64,000 nucleotides of DNA from Neckera pumila (lineage: Eukaryota; Streptophyta; Bryopsida; Hypnales; Neckeraceae): the NCBI GenBank assembly GCA_963969595.1, contig OZ018417.1, forward strand, positions 7,194,501 to 7,258,500, written 5' to 3'. Below the pieces are notes generated by a model. The model ran no database searches. It worked only from the letters and a program-made list of their open reading frames with translations, and was not told where the DNA came from. Position 1 is the first letter of the stretch. Each line of letters starts with the position of its first letter. Positions 1-13,533 of the stretch are shown here, piece by piece. The position numbers were made by a program, and so were the translations under genes.

Positions 1-236
1 AAAATGATTTTGGCTTTATTTGATTTTTTTTTGTGCTGCCTGCCAAACTCCATTTTTGCTTATTGAGCCATAACTTTTGCTCCTGGACATCAATTAAAGT
101 AAAAATTGTATATTCACAAATTTCTCACAAAAATACACAACCTCAAAAAATTCCATAAAATACCACTAAAAATTGAGGCAATAGGAACCTGCCGCACCCA
201 AATTGTCCCCCGAGGGGACAAATGGTCCTTTAAGGG
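1..236 (+). mobile_element. Right end of a TTAA-flanked MITE (piggyBac-like family)
   Basis: The end reads CCTTTAAGGG followed by TTAA at 237-240. The same terminal block closes the elements at 4817-6345 and 30127-30967. A subterminal hairpin, with arms TTGTC and GACAA around a C/G-rich loop, lies at about 203-222, just inside the terminus as in those copies. The left end lies outside the window. No transposase is encoded. Assignment to piggyBac rests on the TTAA site and C-rich terminus and is inference. Confidence 0.55.
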
Positions 237-500
237 TTAAAGTAAGTTTGCACTTGGTGTTAAAGAGTGTTATTATTAAGGATCTTAGGAATAAATTTAG
301 ACCTATTTATGGACTAGATTCACATTGTAAACATCACCCCAAGTGGGTTTTTTTTGGACAAGTGTTGCCAAAAGCCTTCAAACCACTAGAGCAAATTTGG
401 AGGGAGGGCGTTCGACAGGCTGAAACAATTTGACAAGTGCGAAATTTTGCCCAAAAAAAAACGCTCATCACCCCTAACACCAAGTGGAAATATACTCTTA

Positions 501-771
501 AAGTGGGTACACCCAAATGCGCCACTGCCCTTAAACCGCCATCTATACTCTCTGTACATTTCCAAAATACCTATGTTCCTATGTGCAAGAAACGCTTTTA
601 GAATTCAACTTTATTCTTTAATAACTTTTGCATACAGTATCCAAATGCTACATTCTTTGATGCGTTGGAACCTCCTTTCACTTATCAACAAGACAATAGG
701 AAAATCTGACCAGCCTAGTAATAGTAAGTAGGCACAATACCAATTTGTGACGGTTTTGGGTGTACCCACCT
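501..771. mobile_element. MITE, 271-bp family, copy 1
   Basis: The termini are inverted: AAGTGGGTACACCCAAA at 501-517 against TTTGGGTGTACCCACCTT at the right end. Flanking TTA trinucleotides are compatible with a PIF/Harbinger-type target site. The first 65 bp match, in reverse orientation, the right end of the element at 36845-37116, including a GCGCCACTG...CCGCCATCTAT block. No coding capacity is seen. Confidence 0.7.
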
Positions 772-1017
772 TAGTTGAGCAATGAAACAGGGACTGACTT
801 GAGTCACTGCAGCAGTCCTCCCATTTTGAATTTTGGATACTTCATAACCCCTGAGCAACTGAATCCACACGGCACAGAAAGCCTAACTTACACAAAGGAG
901 GCAGAGAATGCGCCCAAATCTGCACAAGTTTCCACGCCCCCGCTCTCCAAGGACTCTGCGGCACGCCGTTATAGTAGCACTGAATCTGCCTGACCAGAAC
1001 TCCCTCCACAGTCGTAA

Positions 1018-1476
1018 GAGCATCTGCAATGCAAATACAGTAAAACAGTCCTCTGCTGGCAAACTGGAGGGGCATTTCGTGAGGCCTCCACAGTGCCGAT
1101 TTTTTTTTGGAAAAAAAGACCCAATGCGGAACCGGCAATCCAAACGTCAAATGGATTTTTCCACATTATAAAAAGAAAGAAAGGACAAGAATCTACATTG
1201 AAAAAAGACTTTTCATGCAAACAAGGGAAGGTTGCATTGACTGGCACACATTACAATGTGGAAAAAGGTATGACAACAATGACTATTTGTACAAGGAGTC
1301 AACTCGTGGGCCCTTCACATTTTGCAAATTAGCCGGTCCCGGGTGGTTGCATATTGAGGCCGTGGAACTAACGTGGAACTTGACGGTCGCATTGGGGCGT
1401 GCATTTAAGTCCAATTTGCTTTTCAAACGTTACAGTGCCGCTACCGTCCTTATTACAGGGTGCATTGCAGATGCTC
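1018..1476. mobile_element. PIF/Harbinger-like (Tourist-type) MITE
   Basis: A perfect 16-bp terminal inverted repeat (GAGCATCTGCAATGCA at 1018-1033, its complement at 1461-1476) is flanked on both sides by TAA (1015-1017 and 1477-1479). A 3-bp TAA/TTA duplication is the PIF/Harbinger signature. The 459-bp interior has no convincing ORF. Confidence 0.75.
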
Positions 1477-1504
1477 TAAGTGACTGCAATTTCACTTAAG
1501 GTAA

Positions 1505-2260
1505 CTAAGGTAACAGGTCCAGAAATCGCCCATTTAAGAGCTAACAGTGAATTTTGGGGAGGTGAAATGTCTTGAAATATTTTTTCGCTTAGTGGGTTGT
1601 TGCTAGTTGTCTGAAAATTTAAAAAATTCACGCCAAGGTTTGTTCCTCTGGTCTCAATGTACTCTTTCCTCTATCAATGGAATTGGTCCATGTGTTTCAA
1701 AAAAAACCCGTCTTGAAATATTTTTCAATAAGTTTTCTTGAAAGACAAGAGGAGTTGGCATCTAACCCGAGTCGTTTCATTTTTTTTTGGAGCTTTCTAG
1801 AATTAGTTATGAAATTTTGAAGTTGAAGTGGCATAGGGCTCTAAAATCGCCCCCCCCCTAAAATGTACATTGTTTGTACATTGCTGAAGGCTATGAAAAG
1901 GAACATGTACAAGCATTGTACATTTGATTAGGGTGGGTGATTTTAGAGCTTGTGCAATTTCAAAGCCGGTTACCTTACACCTAAAATTGCACAAATAAGC
2001 AATTCAACATGGTTTCCATTATTATATCGAAAAAGCTTTTTGTGGGGTTTGTCTTGTTGGTACTCAAAAGGGGATTCTAGATTCTCTTCAAATGTATTTT
2101 TTTGGACATTGTATGAATAATCTACGGATTTTCAAAGTGCCAAATATAGGGATTTCTAAAACCAATCATAGACTCTCATGAATAGTGGGAGTACATTGTA
2201 AGCAAGAATCTAGACTTTGCGGTTTTAGAAAGCGGCTCAAATTAGGTGTAGTTACCTTAG
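1505..2260. repeat. Possible foldback element with CTAAGGTAAC ends
   Basis: CTAAGGTAAC at 1505-1514 is mirrored by GTTACCTTAG at 2251-2260. Related GGTTACCTTACACC and TTAGGTGTAGTTACC strings occur near 1970 and 2243. The arms are short, so this may be a degraded MITE or chance. No gene is seen here. Confidence 0.35.
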
Positions 2261-2559
2261 AGTAGAGGAGGGCTCTCATATAGTGGCAAGTGCAATTTAA
2301 ATTATCATGTGAATGTAACTGGTTGAGCCCCTACTTCTCAGAGTGATTGGTTGCCAATCCTTGCATTCAATTACAAAGACAATAGTGAAAAACATAAATA
2401 CATAATCCTAAACAATTGTACTATAAACCAATGTATTGTGACATTGCATATAAAAGGATGCACATTTTATTATTATTATGTGAATGTAACCGGTTGAGTC
2501 CCTACTTCTCAAAGTCATGACCAGTTGTTAATCCCTACATTGTTCAATTACAAGACAAT

Positions 2560-4110
2560 CATAAAAAACATAAATACAAGACCCTAAACTATTGTGTTTA
2601 TAAACTATTGTGTTGTAACATTGCATATGAAAGGATGCACAATTTGAATTCATTGGTATAAATTTTTAGTACATTACTATATGAAGGGATGCAAACTATG
2701 ACATAAAATATCAATGGATACTTTGAAGAAGAGTTAAGCGCAAAATTAAGCTCCAAAATAACTAATTCAATTTTTTAATTCATGTCAATGCAAGTTTGAA
2801 TGGAAAACATACTTTATTTAGGAGGCCCAAGAAAATGTCTCGTCTACTCATCACACAAAGTAATCACCAAGTGTTCCTTCCATTGATGGCTTCTTTCTTC
2901 CACCATGTTATCTTCACCTTCCTCCTAGACACTCTCATTTTCTTAGTAAGTGGTGCCAACTCTCTTATTTCCAATGACAACTACTTATCTCCAAAATGAG
3001 TTTTGCATCATGGAATTCATAAATGATCCAGGCCACATACCCTTAGAACCAAGTAAAAATGGAAACAGTGTAACTATACCACAAACAAAAATTTCATCAA
3101 ATGAAACCTAAGATTGGGCACTAGTATTCCCAACTTGAAAGTTTGAGTTTCCAAAAGAAACAAATTGTAATGGAGATGAACTTAGAACTGAAGCGAACCA
3201 CATCGTCAAAGCACAAAGAACCAATATCTAGAAGCATGCAATGAAAGGGTTTGTAGGAGTTTTATATAAAGACAAAATAGAACCTAAATATTGAAACTTC
3301 CATAAGAAATCCAACAATAATTTGTCATAAAGAAGCACTGAAATTCTCAAAGCCATGTTGTTCTTATCCATTGCCTGTGCGATATCCATTAGAGCAACAA
3401 TCCCAAATTTAATTACCTGTAGTGGAGTAAGCCTTTTAGAATGAAATCATGTGATTACAAATGAAGGTTCATAAGACTTGAAGAGTCAATTGTTGCAATC
3501 ACATACTTGTATTTGACCCATATGGTTTGTAAAGATAGTCGTGACACCATATAAGTAGGAACCTACGGTGTGCAATTCTCAACAGATGTCATCGAATCAA
3601 TGCATCATGTGAAAGTAATACAGGTGTTGCATGATTGCATAGATTCTTTGTACCTTGCTTTTTGTATTTAGATGAGTGGATGATGTTTATCAAAAATTTA
3701 AAAATAAATTGATGTGACTAACTTTGTCACCTTTGTAAAGATAAAAAAGTTCTTTGATCTATTTTTGAGTATTGACATATTTTAAAAAAAAACTCATTAT
3801 TTTATTAATACAATATATATCCACATGACTTCCAAAAAATTGTGACAAAAAAAGTTGATTTATAGCATATTAGAAATTGTATTGGCCCAAAGTTTGAGCT
3901 TTCAATTGTCACACATCATATTTCATTCTAAATATTGAGTCTATGCGTGTTTGTTATCTAGTCCGGCAAACTTTGGATTATGAAGCCTATTTTTCACAAT
4001 GTATGTACATAAATGTAAATAAGTGTGACAAAAATTTGTCTAATACAACCTATATCACCCACCTAGTCTTATACATTTAGCAATTATGCATTCATGCATA
4101 TACATAGAGA
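2560..4110 (+). repeat. Dispersed non-coding repeat, copy 1 (~1.55 kb)
   Basis: This block is collinear with 31363-33090: shared strings include GGATGCACAATTTGAATTC and AGAGAGATTTGACTTT, in the same order and orientation. Only short interrupted ORFs occur, so it looks like a non-autonomous or badly decayed transposon. Shorter related stretches precede it (about 2280-2480). Ends were not defined. Confidence 0.6.
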
Positions 4111-4816
4111 GATTTGACTTTTAATAGAAAAAATTGTCAATTTTGGGTGATTGCAAGAAACAATTATCCTTTTTTTTTCTCCCCAAGTTGACCTTGGGCA
4201 AGTGGTTTTTAGTTCATAACTTTTGAATCCTTTATTGGTTTTTTGAAATTTGAAATGAAGGTACATGTAGTAATTGCAGATGTTGAGTAATTTTTTTCAG
4301 TTTTTCAGTTAGTTTATTATATTTAAATTCCCTTGATAGGTAATTATTGCCTTTCCCGTTCTTAATCCATACAAATTCACAAGTATTCCAAAAATTCCGC
4401 AAAAATACTCTACATTCATCATTCAAATTTGTCACTCGAAAAAAAATTATATACCTTTCTCTATGTGGTAAAGTACCTCCAAATTACTAGAAGGTTGGTT
4501 TCACTATCCTCTACCTTAAACGGACTTTTAATAGTGTTTTGTTCTTTTGGGGGAACAACAAGCACTTTGTTGTCCTCATTTCATTGCATTGGGAATTTTT
4601 TCAAAGGTTATGGTTGCATAGGTGCAAACATGTCAGAATGTGCAATACATCCCTGCAAAAAAAAATTGATCACCTGTGCTCTTTAAAATAGATCCCAAAA
4701 TTTTTCCTCTTTGAATTTCTTGTAACTGGGTGGAGCTTTGCATGGATTCAACCCCAGAGTTGCATTGGTATGTCTAGAGTCGCACCAAAATCAAAAATGG
4801 TGATGAATATCTTAAA

Positions 4817-6345
4817 CCCCTAAAGGACCAAGGCCTTTTTTCTGTCAAAAAACACTCAAAATTGTCATTTCTATAACAAAGAGTAAAAAAAATTGATTTT
4901 TTTTTGCACATCTAACCTTAGGATCTTACACCTAAATAGTTTGAAAATATGTGGAAAAAATTTCAAAATTTTTGACTGCACAAATTGTAAGATATCTATA
5001 TTTAATCTCTAAATGCTTGAGGCACCAATTTTTGGTGTTGACAATATTTTGAAGTTAAATAAAATGTAATCAAATTTCTATTTTTAATATTTTATGTTTT
5101 TGTAAAATTCTTTTTGAAGTCTAGTTTTAGCATCAAAAATCCAATTTTGAAAATAAATGATTATGATTTTCTATTTAAGATTTTATGCATAGGTACCCAT
5201 TACAATCTTGACTTTCTGTAGTCTTAGAAATGAGCCTTAAATACACTAAATCTTGGAGGAAAAAAAACATTTGAAAATCATTTAAAAAGATTGTAGAGTA
5301 GATATTCAGAAGCCATAAATTGATTGGAGATATACATGTTAGGCCCTTTAACCTCATATTTTTGTGGTGACCAACTTTTTAAATTTGACATGTAAAAAGA
5401 AGATTGAAAGACTTCAAATCACTTTCACAGTTTTAACACCCTCATGATCAATCATTTTAATCATTCAATCCATAAGTGATATTGTTGCATTTTCTTCTCT
5501 TATGTAATCTCTAACAAGTCTAATTTGAATTTGTATGGTTACAATTCAAATAAAATTGATACAACTTATCAAAATGTTGTCTTTTTGTTCAATTAAGAGC
5601 AAAAACCTAAAAGCTCAAAAAAGGCCTTGGGCATTCAGGGGTTAAAGTAAAAATAAAAAGTTTTTTAGCACATTGTGGGACTAGGTTATTTGACTTTGAA
5701 CCTTCTTAACTTAAATTTTTTACACTAGAGAGTTTTGAGCTTTAAATCTTTATGGTAGAGAATTGAGTTGAAAGTCTAGGAAAATTTCTAAAAAACTTAA
5801 TTTTTATTCTTTAAAATGTTGTTTGAGATAGAAGGAAAATCTAAATTATTCATATCTCTAAGATGGAATTAAAATGCATGAATTCCAATGTTGAGATTGT
5901 TTGAGCAAGAAAACTAAACCATTTGACACTTTTTTTTTGGAAAAATTGTAAAAATTGCATTCAGAAATAAATCCTACAAATTTATTTTTCAAAAAGATGC
6001 TCTAATTATTCAAAAAACAAGATTGTCCATAACTTTCTCATAACAAATCCAAATGGAATGAATCAAATCTTTTCACGTAGACTAAAGTATAATATATGAG
6101 AAAAAAATTCAAAAAAAAATTCAAATTTTTGAAATTTTGTTTTGCTGCCCCCTCTCCCTTATTTTGAGCTTATGTGGGCATGACTTTTGTTCCGCGCACG
6201 AATTGAAAAAAAATTATATTTCCATGAAGCTAATCAATTTTTCTATCTTCAAAAAAAGTTTCAAAAAATCAAGACAAAAATTGATACCGTAGGTACCTGA
6301 CCAAAATCCCATTTGTCCCCCAAAAGGACAATGGTCCTTTAGGGG
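4817..6345. mobile_element. TTAA-flanked MITE, full-length copy (1.53 kb)
   Basis: The element begins CCCCTAAAGGACCA and ends with the inverted sequence TGGTCCTTTAGGGG. TTAAA stands on both sides (4812-4816 and 6346-6350). A subterminal hairpin of the TTGTCC...GGACAA type lies near 6312-6332. Internal sequence is related to the copy at 30127-30967. There is no transposase gene, so movement would need an enzyme supplied elsewhere. Confidence 0.7.
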
Positions 6346-6350
6346 TTAAA

Positions 6351-7768
6351 TGAGATACGATTTAAGATTCTTTAATAGGATCATCCTATAATTGTATAAC
6401 ACTATTTCAACCTCATTGTAGTAGTAAGAATAGAGCAAGAATTTGGGAGCATTTTTTGACCACCTTTATTGACTATTAGATTATTGACTAATGGTTGGAA
6501 AAGCTTCACATGAGAGCCTTGTAAGGCTGTGAAGGAAATTTTCAAGAATTTAGAAAAGGTACATGGCTTCAAAACTAGATTTTGAAGGGGGAGATTGAAG
6601 TGTTCTTATTTATAAAAATACACTTGTAGTTTACGCTAGCCCCCTACATCTTCACCTAACATCGTTTTTTATTTATTTTTAGAACGTTGATAGAGGAATT
6701 GAAATTTGAGCACCTTTAGTAGTTTGAGAATATTTTCTTCTTATAGCTTGTTCACCTACTTCATACAATAGGAGGAGTGTCAATGTTTATTTTTATTTTT
6801 TTCTTCTAAAAGTGCTACATGCATTAACACAAGTAACCTATTGTCTGGTTTAAAATTCAATGAAAAAAGTCCTTTAGTACAAAAAATAGGAATTTTGATC
6901 CTCACAAAATTTTGAAATTCATAATTTTGTTTCAACTATTATTAATTCACCAAAGACCTTCAAGCATATAAAGATACTTCAACTTCTAAGGACCACAATA
7001 CATTAGAGGTGGAAATGCCAAGACTATCAATTTTAGGGCAATGAAAAAACTAAAAAAATTAAGTTTTTACAAAATTCAACAATACAAAATTATACTATAG
7101 TATTAAAAGGATGCTAAGATTAAAAAAGAATTAAATATTTAAATTTCAAGATTATAGTCTTTGAAGTTAGAAGAAAAAATTATATTGAAGTTACCTAAGG
7201 GATTTAGCATACTATAATACCTTGCAAAGTGAGATTATTGCATTAATTTGTTTTGAGGAGGCAGTTACATCCTACATCATGCTAGTTTCATACTTGCCAA
7301 ATTTTAGAAGTAGAAGAAGATTTTTGAACATGTTGTCCACTTGACCTCAAAAGCTTTAGATAATGTAACTTTTTATTTTGGCACATGATTAAAAAACAAA
7401 CCTGACATTCTCTTGAAAATGATACATGTTCACAAATTGCTTCTAAATTTCAGAAAGTTCCATTCAAATTTGACTTTGTAGGAACCTATCCAAATTTTCA
7501 TTTGGTTGTTCAAAGACTATTGTAATCGATCCTTTGGTGTTTAAATACAATTATTTCAATGCACTACGAAGCATGATGCATGAAATAACTATTTTAAAAC
7601 AAGAATTTCGATATAAGAGCTTCAAGAATCAAAATATGTTTAAAAATAATCATTTCAACACTTCAAAGAGGCTAAAGAATTCATTAATCCACAAAATTTT
7701 TTAGATGAGTGCGTATATAATAGAACAGAGAACTAAGGTGATATTACAGAGGGTGGTCTGTAATTTCA
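6351..7768. other. AT-rich non-coding stretch upstream of the hydrolase gene
   Basis: No ORF, RNA gene or repeat boundary could be supported. The last few hundred bases presumably contain the promoter and 5' UTR of the hydrolase gene, but no clear TATA element was identified. Confidence 0.5.
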
Positions 7769-7771
7769 ATG
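7769..7771 (+). promoter_or_regulatory. Overlapping out-of-frame upstream ATG
   Basis: The string ATGGATG places an ATG 4 nt ahead of the ATG at 7773. After splicing exon 1 to exon 2, the 7769 frame meets TGA within the first codons of exon 2, whereas the 7773 frame continues through all ten exons. The start at 7773 is therefore preferred, and ribosomes would have to bypass or re-initiate past the first ATG. Confidence 0.6.
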
Positions 7772-7772
7772 G

Positions 7773-10700
7773 ATGAACAGAGTAGTGACGAGTTTTGCAG
7801 TGAGTTTGCCGGCTACCGACCAGTACAAAAAGCTATGGCGATTGCTTGCTGGCGGAGACGGCTATGGCGTGTTCCGACTCTCCCTTCGCAATTCCATCAT
7901 CCAAATCCTTCCACAATTAGTTCTGATCCCGATCAAAACATCAGTCCATGTCGGAAGCATCATTTTTTCCACTTCAGGTAAACTATGATATTAATTCTCT
8001 GTTTTTTGTTTTTTTGTTTTTTCAATCTTCTCATTTGGCTTGATCGCAAACTCGTTTTCCTTGTGCTTTGGAAGATTCAATGCTCGATTGCAGACGCCGT
8101 CGAGCTCAAAAGCAATGGAGGATTTTCTAATCTTGTTCAGTCTTGAGTTCCTGTAGTGTTTGGGAGAGTTTTGTGTTGGAGTGGATATTAGGGTTTAGAA
8201 GATCATGGTGGAGGATGTCGTGTTTTTACATTTGCGTGTGTCGGCGATTTTTATTTTGTTGAGGTTCTTCTAGGTGATTTTGGTGTCCTTGTAGATTCTG
8301 GCATTACGATGAGGAGTTTGGGCACATGAAGTAGAGGTGATTTTGCAAATTAGATCAGGCAGTGGTTTGGTGATCGAGGCCTGTGTTTTGTGAGGAATTT
8401 CCAGGTCTAGCTGTGGTAGATTTATTTTGCGAATCTGGATTGAGATTGTTCAGGTTGTTCTTGAAGTTTGTGATCGAGCCCTAATTTGGAAGCTCGATTG
8501 ACAAAAGTCCGCTATTAGGGTATATATGGACGTTAGAGTTCGGGTTCGATCTATCGCATTTGAAGATTCTCTACCTTGGAACCTTGGATTGTGACTGAGA
8601 GAGATTCGTGTAGTATTTTGATCAGGTGTGCGTGATTACCTACGATATCTAGCAATGAGTTCAAGCTATGGGACGTTCCCTGGTGGGCATCGGCGTAGTT
8701 CATCTGGTATATGGTTCTTCACCCTCCGAGGAGACTTATTTCTATGCTTGCAAGATTATATCCTAGTGATTGTTTTTTCCATGAGGTTGCTCATTGAAGT
8801 AGGGTTATCTAATTGCGACTTGTACCGAAATTTGACACCCTGGAATCTTGCATGATGATCAGGTACTGATCCTGGGAATGCGTATTAGAACGTTTTAGGT
8901 TAATTACCAATAATAAGTCCTTTGCGTACAGTATCGAGATAAGGCGTGCTTCCGTGCATTGGATTCCCCTCGCAATTGCTAACCAGAATTAATAAAAATT
9001 TACTCAGGAACTATACTCGGCCTGCTTTCAGGTGTGCTTTCCTTACCGTGTATGTTCCTACTCTATGCAGAGGGCGGAAATGTTGTACAAATGGAGGATA
9101 TGACGGCTATCGCTGCCCCACAGACGTCTCATTCACAGCCGCAGTCAGGACTTGATGATCTAGAGGTCTGTCAGGAGCCCATGCTGTCAAATCCTGGCTG
9201 ACTTGATTAAAAATTGCTGTATTCAGATTGATTTTTCCCGTGATTTTTAATTGTGGTATTTCTTCGAACCTCAATGTGTAGCTTTTGAGCTGTGCAGGTA
9301 TCACCTCGCAGGGGTTTGAGATTAGATGCATGGTGCTTGCCACCCATTCCGGTCATAAACGAAGCTGCAGCACGTTTTGCCGAATCCACGTCCAATTTGG
9401 GTCGTCAGATTGCTAGAGTTGTAGGTGAGCTCGTTGTGATTGCGAACATGTTGACAATTTCGACCTAATTTCTTTTTTTTGGGTAGTATTTGTTGATTCC
9501 TGCATTACTGCATTCTTCTGTAAGGACTGTACATATTTAATTAGTGTTGAATGTCGAGAAATTAGTGTTGGGCAACCTAATTTCACTATTTTGTGTAGGC
9601 AAAATTTCAATCATGTCTGAAATTTTAAAATTCTACAACTATTTCTGAAAAGCTGAGAAAAAATTCAAGTGAAGATCTGAGAAAATTTCAAGGGATAATT
9701 TGAGAAATTTTCAACTATTTCGAAAATAAGAGAAAATCAGGAAAATCAAAACAGGCTGCCGAATTGTCGAAATGTGAAATTTAAATTATTTCGACAACAA
9801 GTTGTCGAATCAGACCTAAACGTACGGTAATGCTGTGTCAATTTTTGAATTTTTTACTGTAATAGTTCTGTGTACTAAGGTAAATCAGCCCATTATGGTC
9901 AGATGACCCATAGTGGACACCTAATGACCCCATGACAGTTTTTTTTGGCCGTAATCAATGTCTAGCCTGACACCAATGGAGTGAGTAGTGACCTCATTAG
10001 GAACACTTGCTTTTTCAGTGTAAATCATTGCAGGAAGTCACTTTTCATGGCCTTCTACATTAGAAATTATTTTGACCACTTTAGGTGATTAAGAAGAGCA
10101 TATACCAGCACCTATACCAGCACCTGAGATCTTTCCAACAGGAGCAACGAAACCCAGCGACATATCCTATGTTGGTGTGAACATCTTTGTTTAGACATCA
10201 ACTTCCAAAAAGTTGTAGAAGTGATACATTATAGCAGATTTAAATTTTGTTCAAAATTGGTGACCATTTAGATTTCTCGACATTTGCAAGGCGTATAGTG
10301 GAGTTCGTAACTACACAAATGCAAAGTCAACTTGATTTTCATTTCAGAGATACCGTATGCATTTTCCCGAAACCTTCCGAATGGATGAAATCAACATCCA
10401 AATACATTGTCCTTTTAAGCATTTGGGGTTTAATCGATGGCTTCTCTACGCCCGCTGTCTTGGCTCATTGTGTGCGTGGGTTGTTACGTTTTTGTGATGT
10501 GCAGAGGAAACTGTTGCTCCACTCCCTCCTTCTCAAGCATTCTCGAATGGATCGACTGATGATTCACAAAGGCTGTTTCAAGATTTTATTGAGTCACCCA
10601 ACGTGGCAGTGACCTCTCCAAGGGTGACTGATGATGCAGTCGCTGAGAGCAGTGGTCTCTTAGGCAATTTAGGGGTAGAGCAGGCACAGGCAATCTTCTC

Positions 10701-13533
10701 ATCAACTAGCAAATCAATGATGGAGATGGGACAGCAGATATTGAGTGGTCCTCCTGCTGCCTGGAATGGGTGAGTGTCTACAATCCTCTCGTATTGCTTT
10801 CGTCGTGATAAGGCTCATTGTAGTTGGAAAAGAGGAGGAGGTTTCAGAGTCATAACCCCCTTTCTCCGGTGCTCTCTGAGGGCTGTAGAGATCCAAGATT
10901 TGAAGGTTCTGATTCAGTGTAGGGGAGAGTCTATGTTCGATACGTGCTTCGGAACTGTCGGCCCCTTAATCATTTATCTTGTCCGTAACGGGTAGTGCCA
11001 TGATGTGTTATATCTGCAGTGTTTGATATTAAGGGCCATCCTTGCGATTTGCCGCATCCTATATTCATGAGTACTGACGAGTTCATATGCATTAGCATAT
11101 TTGATTGTTTAGTAGAGTGATAGTGTGTATTCACTATTTTAATGAGTAGATCTTACGGGAGCATAGATACGTTCGTGATAGAATTTCCTCTTCTGCTGCG
11201 GATGGTATTTGGTGAGCAAATAGCATTCAGCCCCTTTTAACAATTACCTTTCTCTTGCCTCCCAGATTAGTGACTCGAGTTCAAACGACGTTGAAGGGAT
11301 CTGCGGAGGACATTGGTTGGCTCCAGAATATGCCAAATGCTTTACCTGTTGAGGATGATACTGCTGGATTCCTTGACGCTTTAGGGATTATCAGGTCTTG
11401 AATGCTAATCCTTTTCCCTTATCTGAAGTTTCCATCTTGCAGTTGCTGCAGGGGATTTAAATTGGAGCTACTTGAAACTCTCTTGTTTTAGCATCCAGAA
11501 TTTGAAGTATTGGTCGTACAAGAGATCCGATTTGAAATTGTTCAGAAAGCTCTTCGTTATGTTGACTCTTGACTTATTGATTAGAAATTGACTTATGCTC
11601 TTGCGTTCTTGCAATTTCTTACTATCAAGTTGGAATTCTGAACAGCCATGGCGTCCACATACTTCCCAATACGTTGACATACCTTCTCATTCCAGGTATG
11701 CATGTATTCGTAAAAGTCATATCTTTTATGTTTTCAATTGATGTAATATGTGGTCTACTAAGAGGTAGAAGCCATTTCTAAGTGAAAAATAATTCTTAGA
11801 CTTGCTTGTACGTGAGTCGCTTTCCATATTTGATACTTTACAAACCGCTGTATAGAGAATATGGTGACCTGTTATCTTGCTCGTTGGATGATATGCATTT
11901 GATTTTACTAACAGAAACCACTTCTACGCAGGTTTATTCAGCAACCATGGACCGTTATATTTTGTCGACACTAAGAAATATTTTTTAAAGTTGGGTCTGT
12001 CTTGCCACATTGCAAAAATCCACAGCGAGGTATAATTTTGAATAGCTGAAATGTGATTAGATCTTTTTCACCTTATATTGTATTGTCAATAATTTGACTG
12101 ACTAAGCAGATTCAACCTTGACCACCCTTACAGGCTGCTGTGGAGAAGAATGCCAGAGAGATCAAGGAACACATATTGGAACTTTACTGGGGATCTCAAA
12201 AGAAAATAGTGATATTGGGCCATTCCAAGGGAGGTGTGGATGCAGCAGCTGCTTGCTCCATGTTTTGGGACGAATTAAAAGACAAAGTGGTTGGTTTAGC
12301 GCTTCTTCAGAGTCCATATGGTGGAAGTCCGCTTGCTGCTGATATTTTACGGAAAGGCCAAATTGCAGATTTTGAGACTCGGCGTATCATGGAGATGTTG
12401 GTATCTAAAGTTCTTAAGGTGTGGGCTCTAGATCGCTTTTAATTCCATTGCAACTGCTAGAGTTTCTGTATGTCAATTGTCATCTATTGTCACCCTTACT
12501 GAGGTTAAACTAACTTGTAGCGCTGTAAGGTTATTCTTGTGCTTTCCATGGCCATGCCCTTTTGGACATGGAGATTTTGAAATTAAATGAATTGCACAGG
12601 AAGTTTGAGGTGGATACCTATTGTTATTTATAGGTGGAGATTGTTGCTTTTTAATTTACAAAGATTCTTGCCAATTGCAGCGATTTAGCCTGGGTAAACT
12701 TTGCAATACCTTAACCTCTAAGTGCCCCAGATGGCCAAAAGTTGTCGCTTCCATTACTATATGAGTTGACATAAGTGATTTAGAAAGCTTTAAGGGAACA
12801 ACATGTACCAACAGAGCGAAGAAATCGTGCCTGACATCTGAACAGTAGAAATATGTTTTGAAAGCTACTATACTCGACTCCACTATCAGTTTCCAAAGTG
12901 ACCTTCTATTCTAGTTTAGACACTTTTCTGAGGCGTGCTCTGAAGTGCAGCTCTTGAAGTCGAGGGCTCTGGAGAGTTAAGTATGACGTGATTGCGTGTT
13001 GTGTGCTGCAGGGTGACCTACAAGCATTAGAAGACTTAACGTATGAGAAGCGGCGCCAGTTTTTGGCCGAATACTCTTACCCCCCAGATCTTCCGACCAT
13101 CTGTTTTCACACGGAGGCCAGTCGTTCTCCAGGATGGGTGGCCACGATGTCTCATATAGCCCATGCGGACCTTGCAGCTAGTGTGAAGCTCCCAGTAGCG
13201 GTACCATTGGCTGCAGCCATGGCAATATGTGCACTCCACGTAGAAATCAGGTATGGGGAAAAGAGTGATGGCCTCGTGACTAGAAGAGATGCTGAAGTTC
13301 CCGGGTCGATTGTTGTGCGACCTGAGAAGAAGCTGGACCATGGGTGGATGGTCTATTCACCTGTTAGCAAAGATCCTTTGGAGCCTGATGCTGCGCAAAT
13401 GTGTGAGGCGCTCATCACTCTGCTTCTCAATCACGACAAGTGGAAGCGGCCGCAGACTTCTGTTACACCACAAGCGGAAGCCTCTGTCATTGATGCCCAG
13501 GAACATGCGGCATCTGTCTTGGAATCTGCTTAA
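7773..13533 (+). CDS. Alpha/beta-hydrolase superfamily protein (plant lipase-like)
   Basis: Ten exons join in phase to a 618-residue protein: 7773-7977, 8626-8706, 9071-9165, 9298-9424, 10505-10769, 11266-11394, 11646-11695, 11932-12029, 12134-12418, 13012-13533. All introns are GT-AG. The hydrolase core is C-terminal: an oxyanion-side LLIPGLFSNHGPLYFVD segment near residue 310, the nucleophile elbow GHSKGG with Ser about 381, Asp in EKSDGLV about 531 and His in KLDHGWMV about 555, a plausible Ser-Asp-His triad. The first 270 residues are family-specific and partly low complexity; no clear signal peptide is seen. I recognise it as a conserved plant alpha/beta-hydrolase of unknown substrate; a lipid or ester substrate is inference. 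The gene is single-copy in the window and appears intact. Confidence 0.92.

Noticed and set aside
10247..10612. 121-codon ORF
   Set aside because: Mostly lies in intron 4 of the hydrolase gene and overlaps exon 5 in another frame; no domain features.
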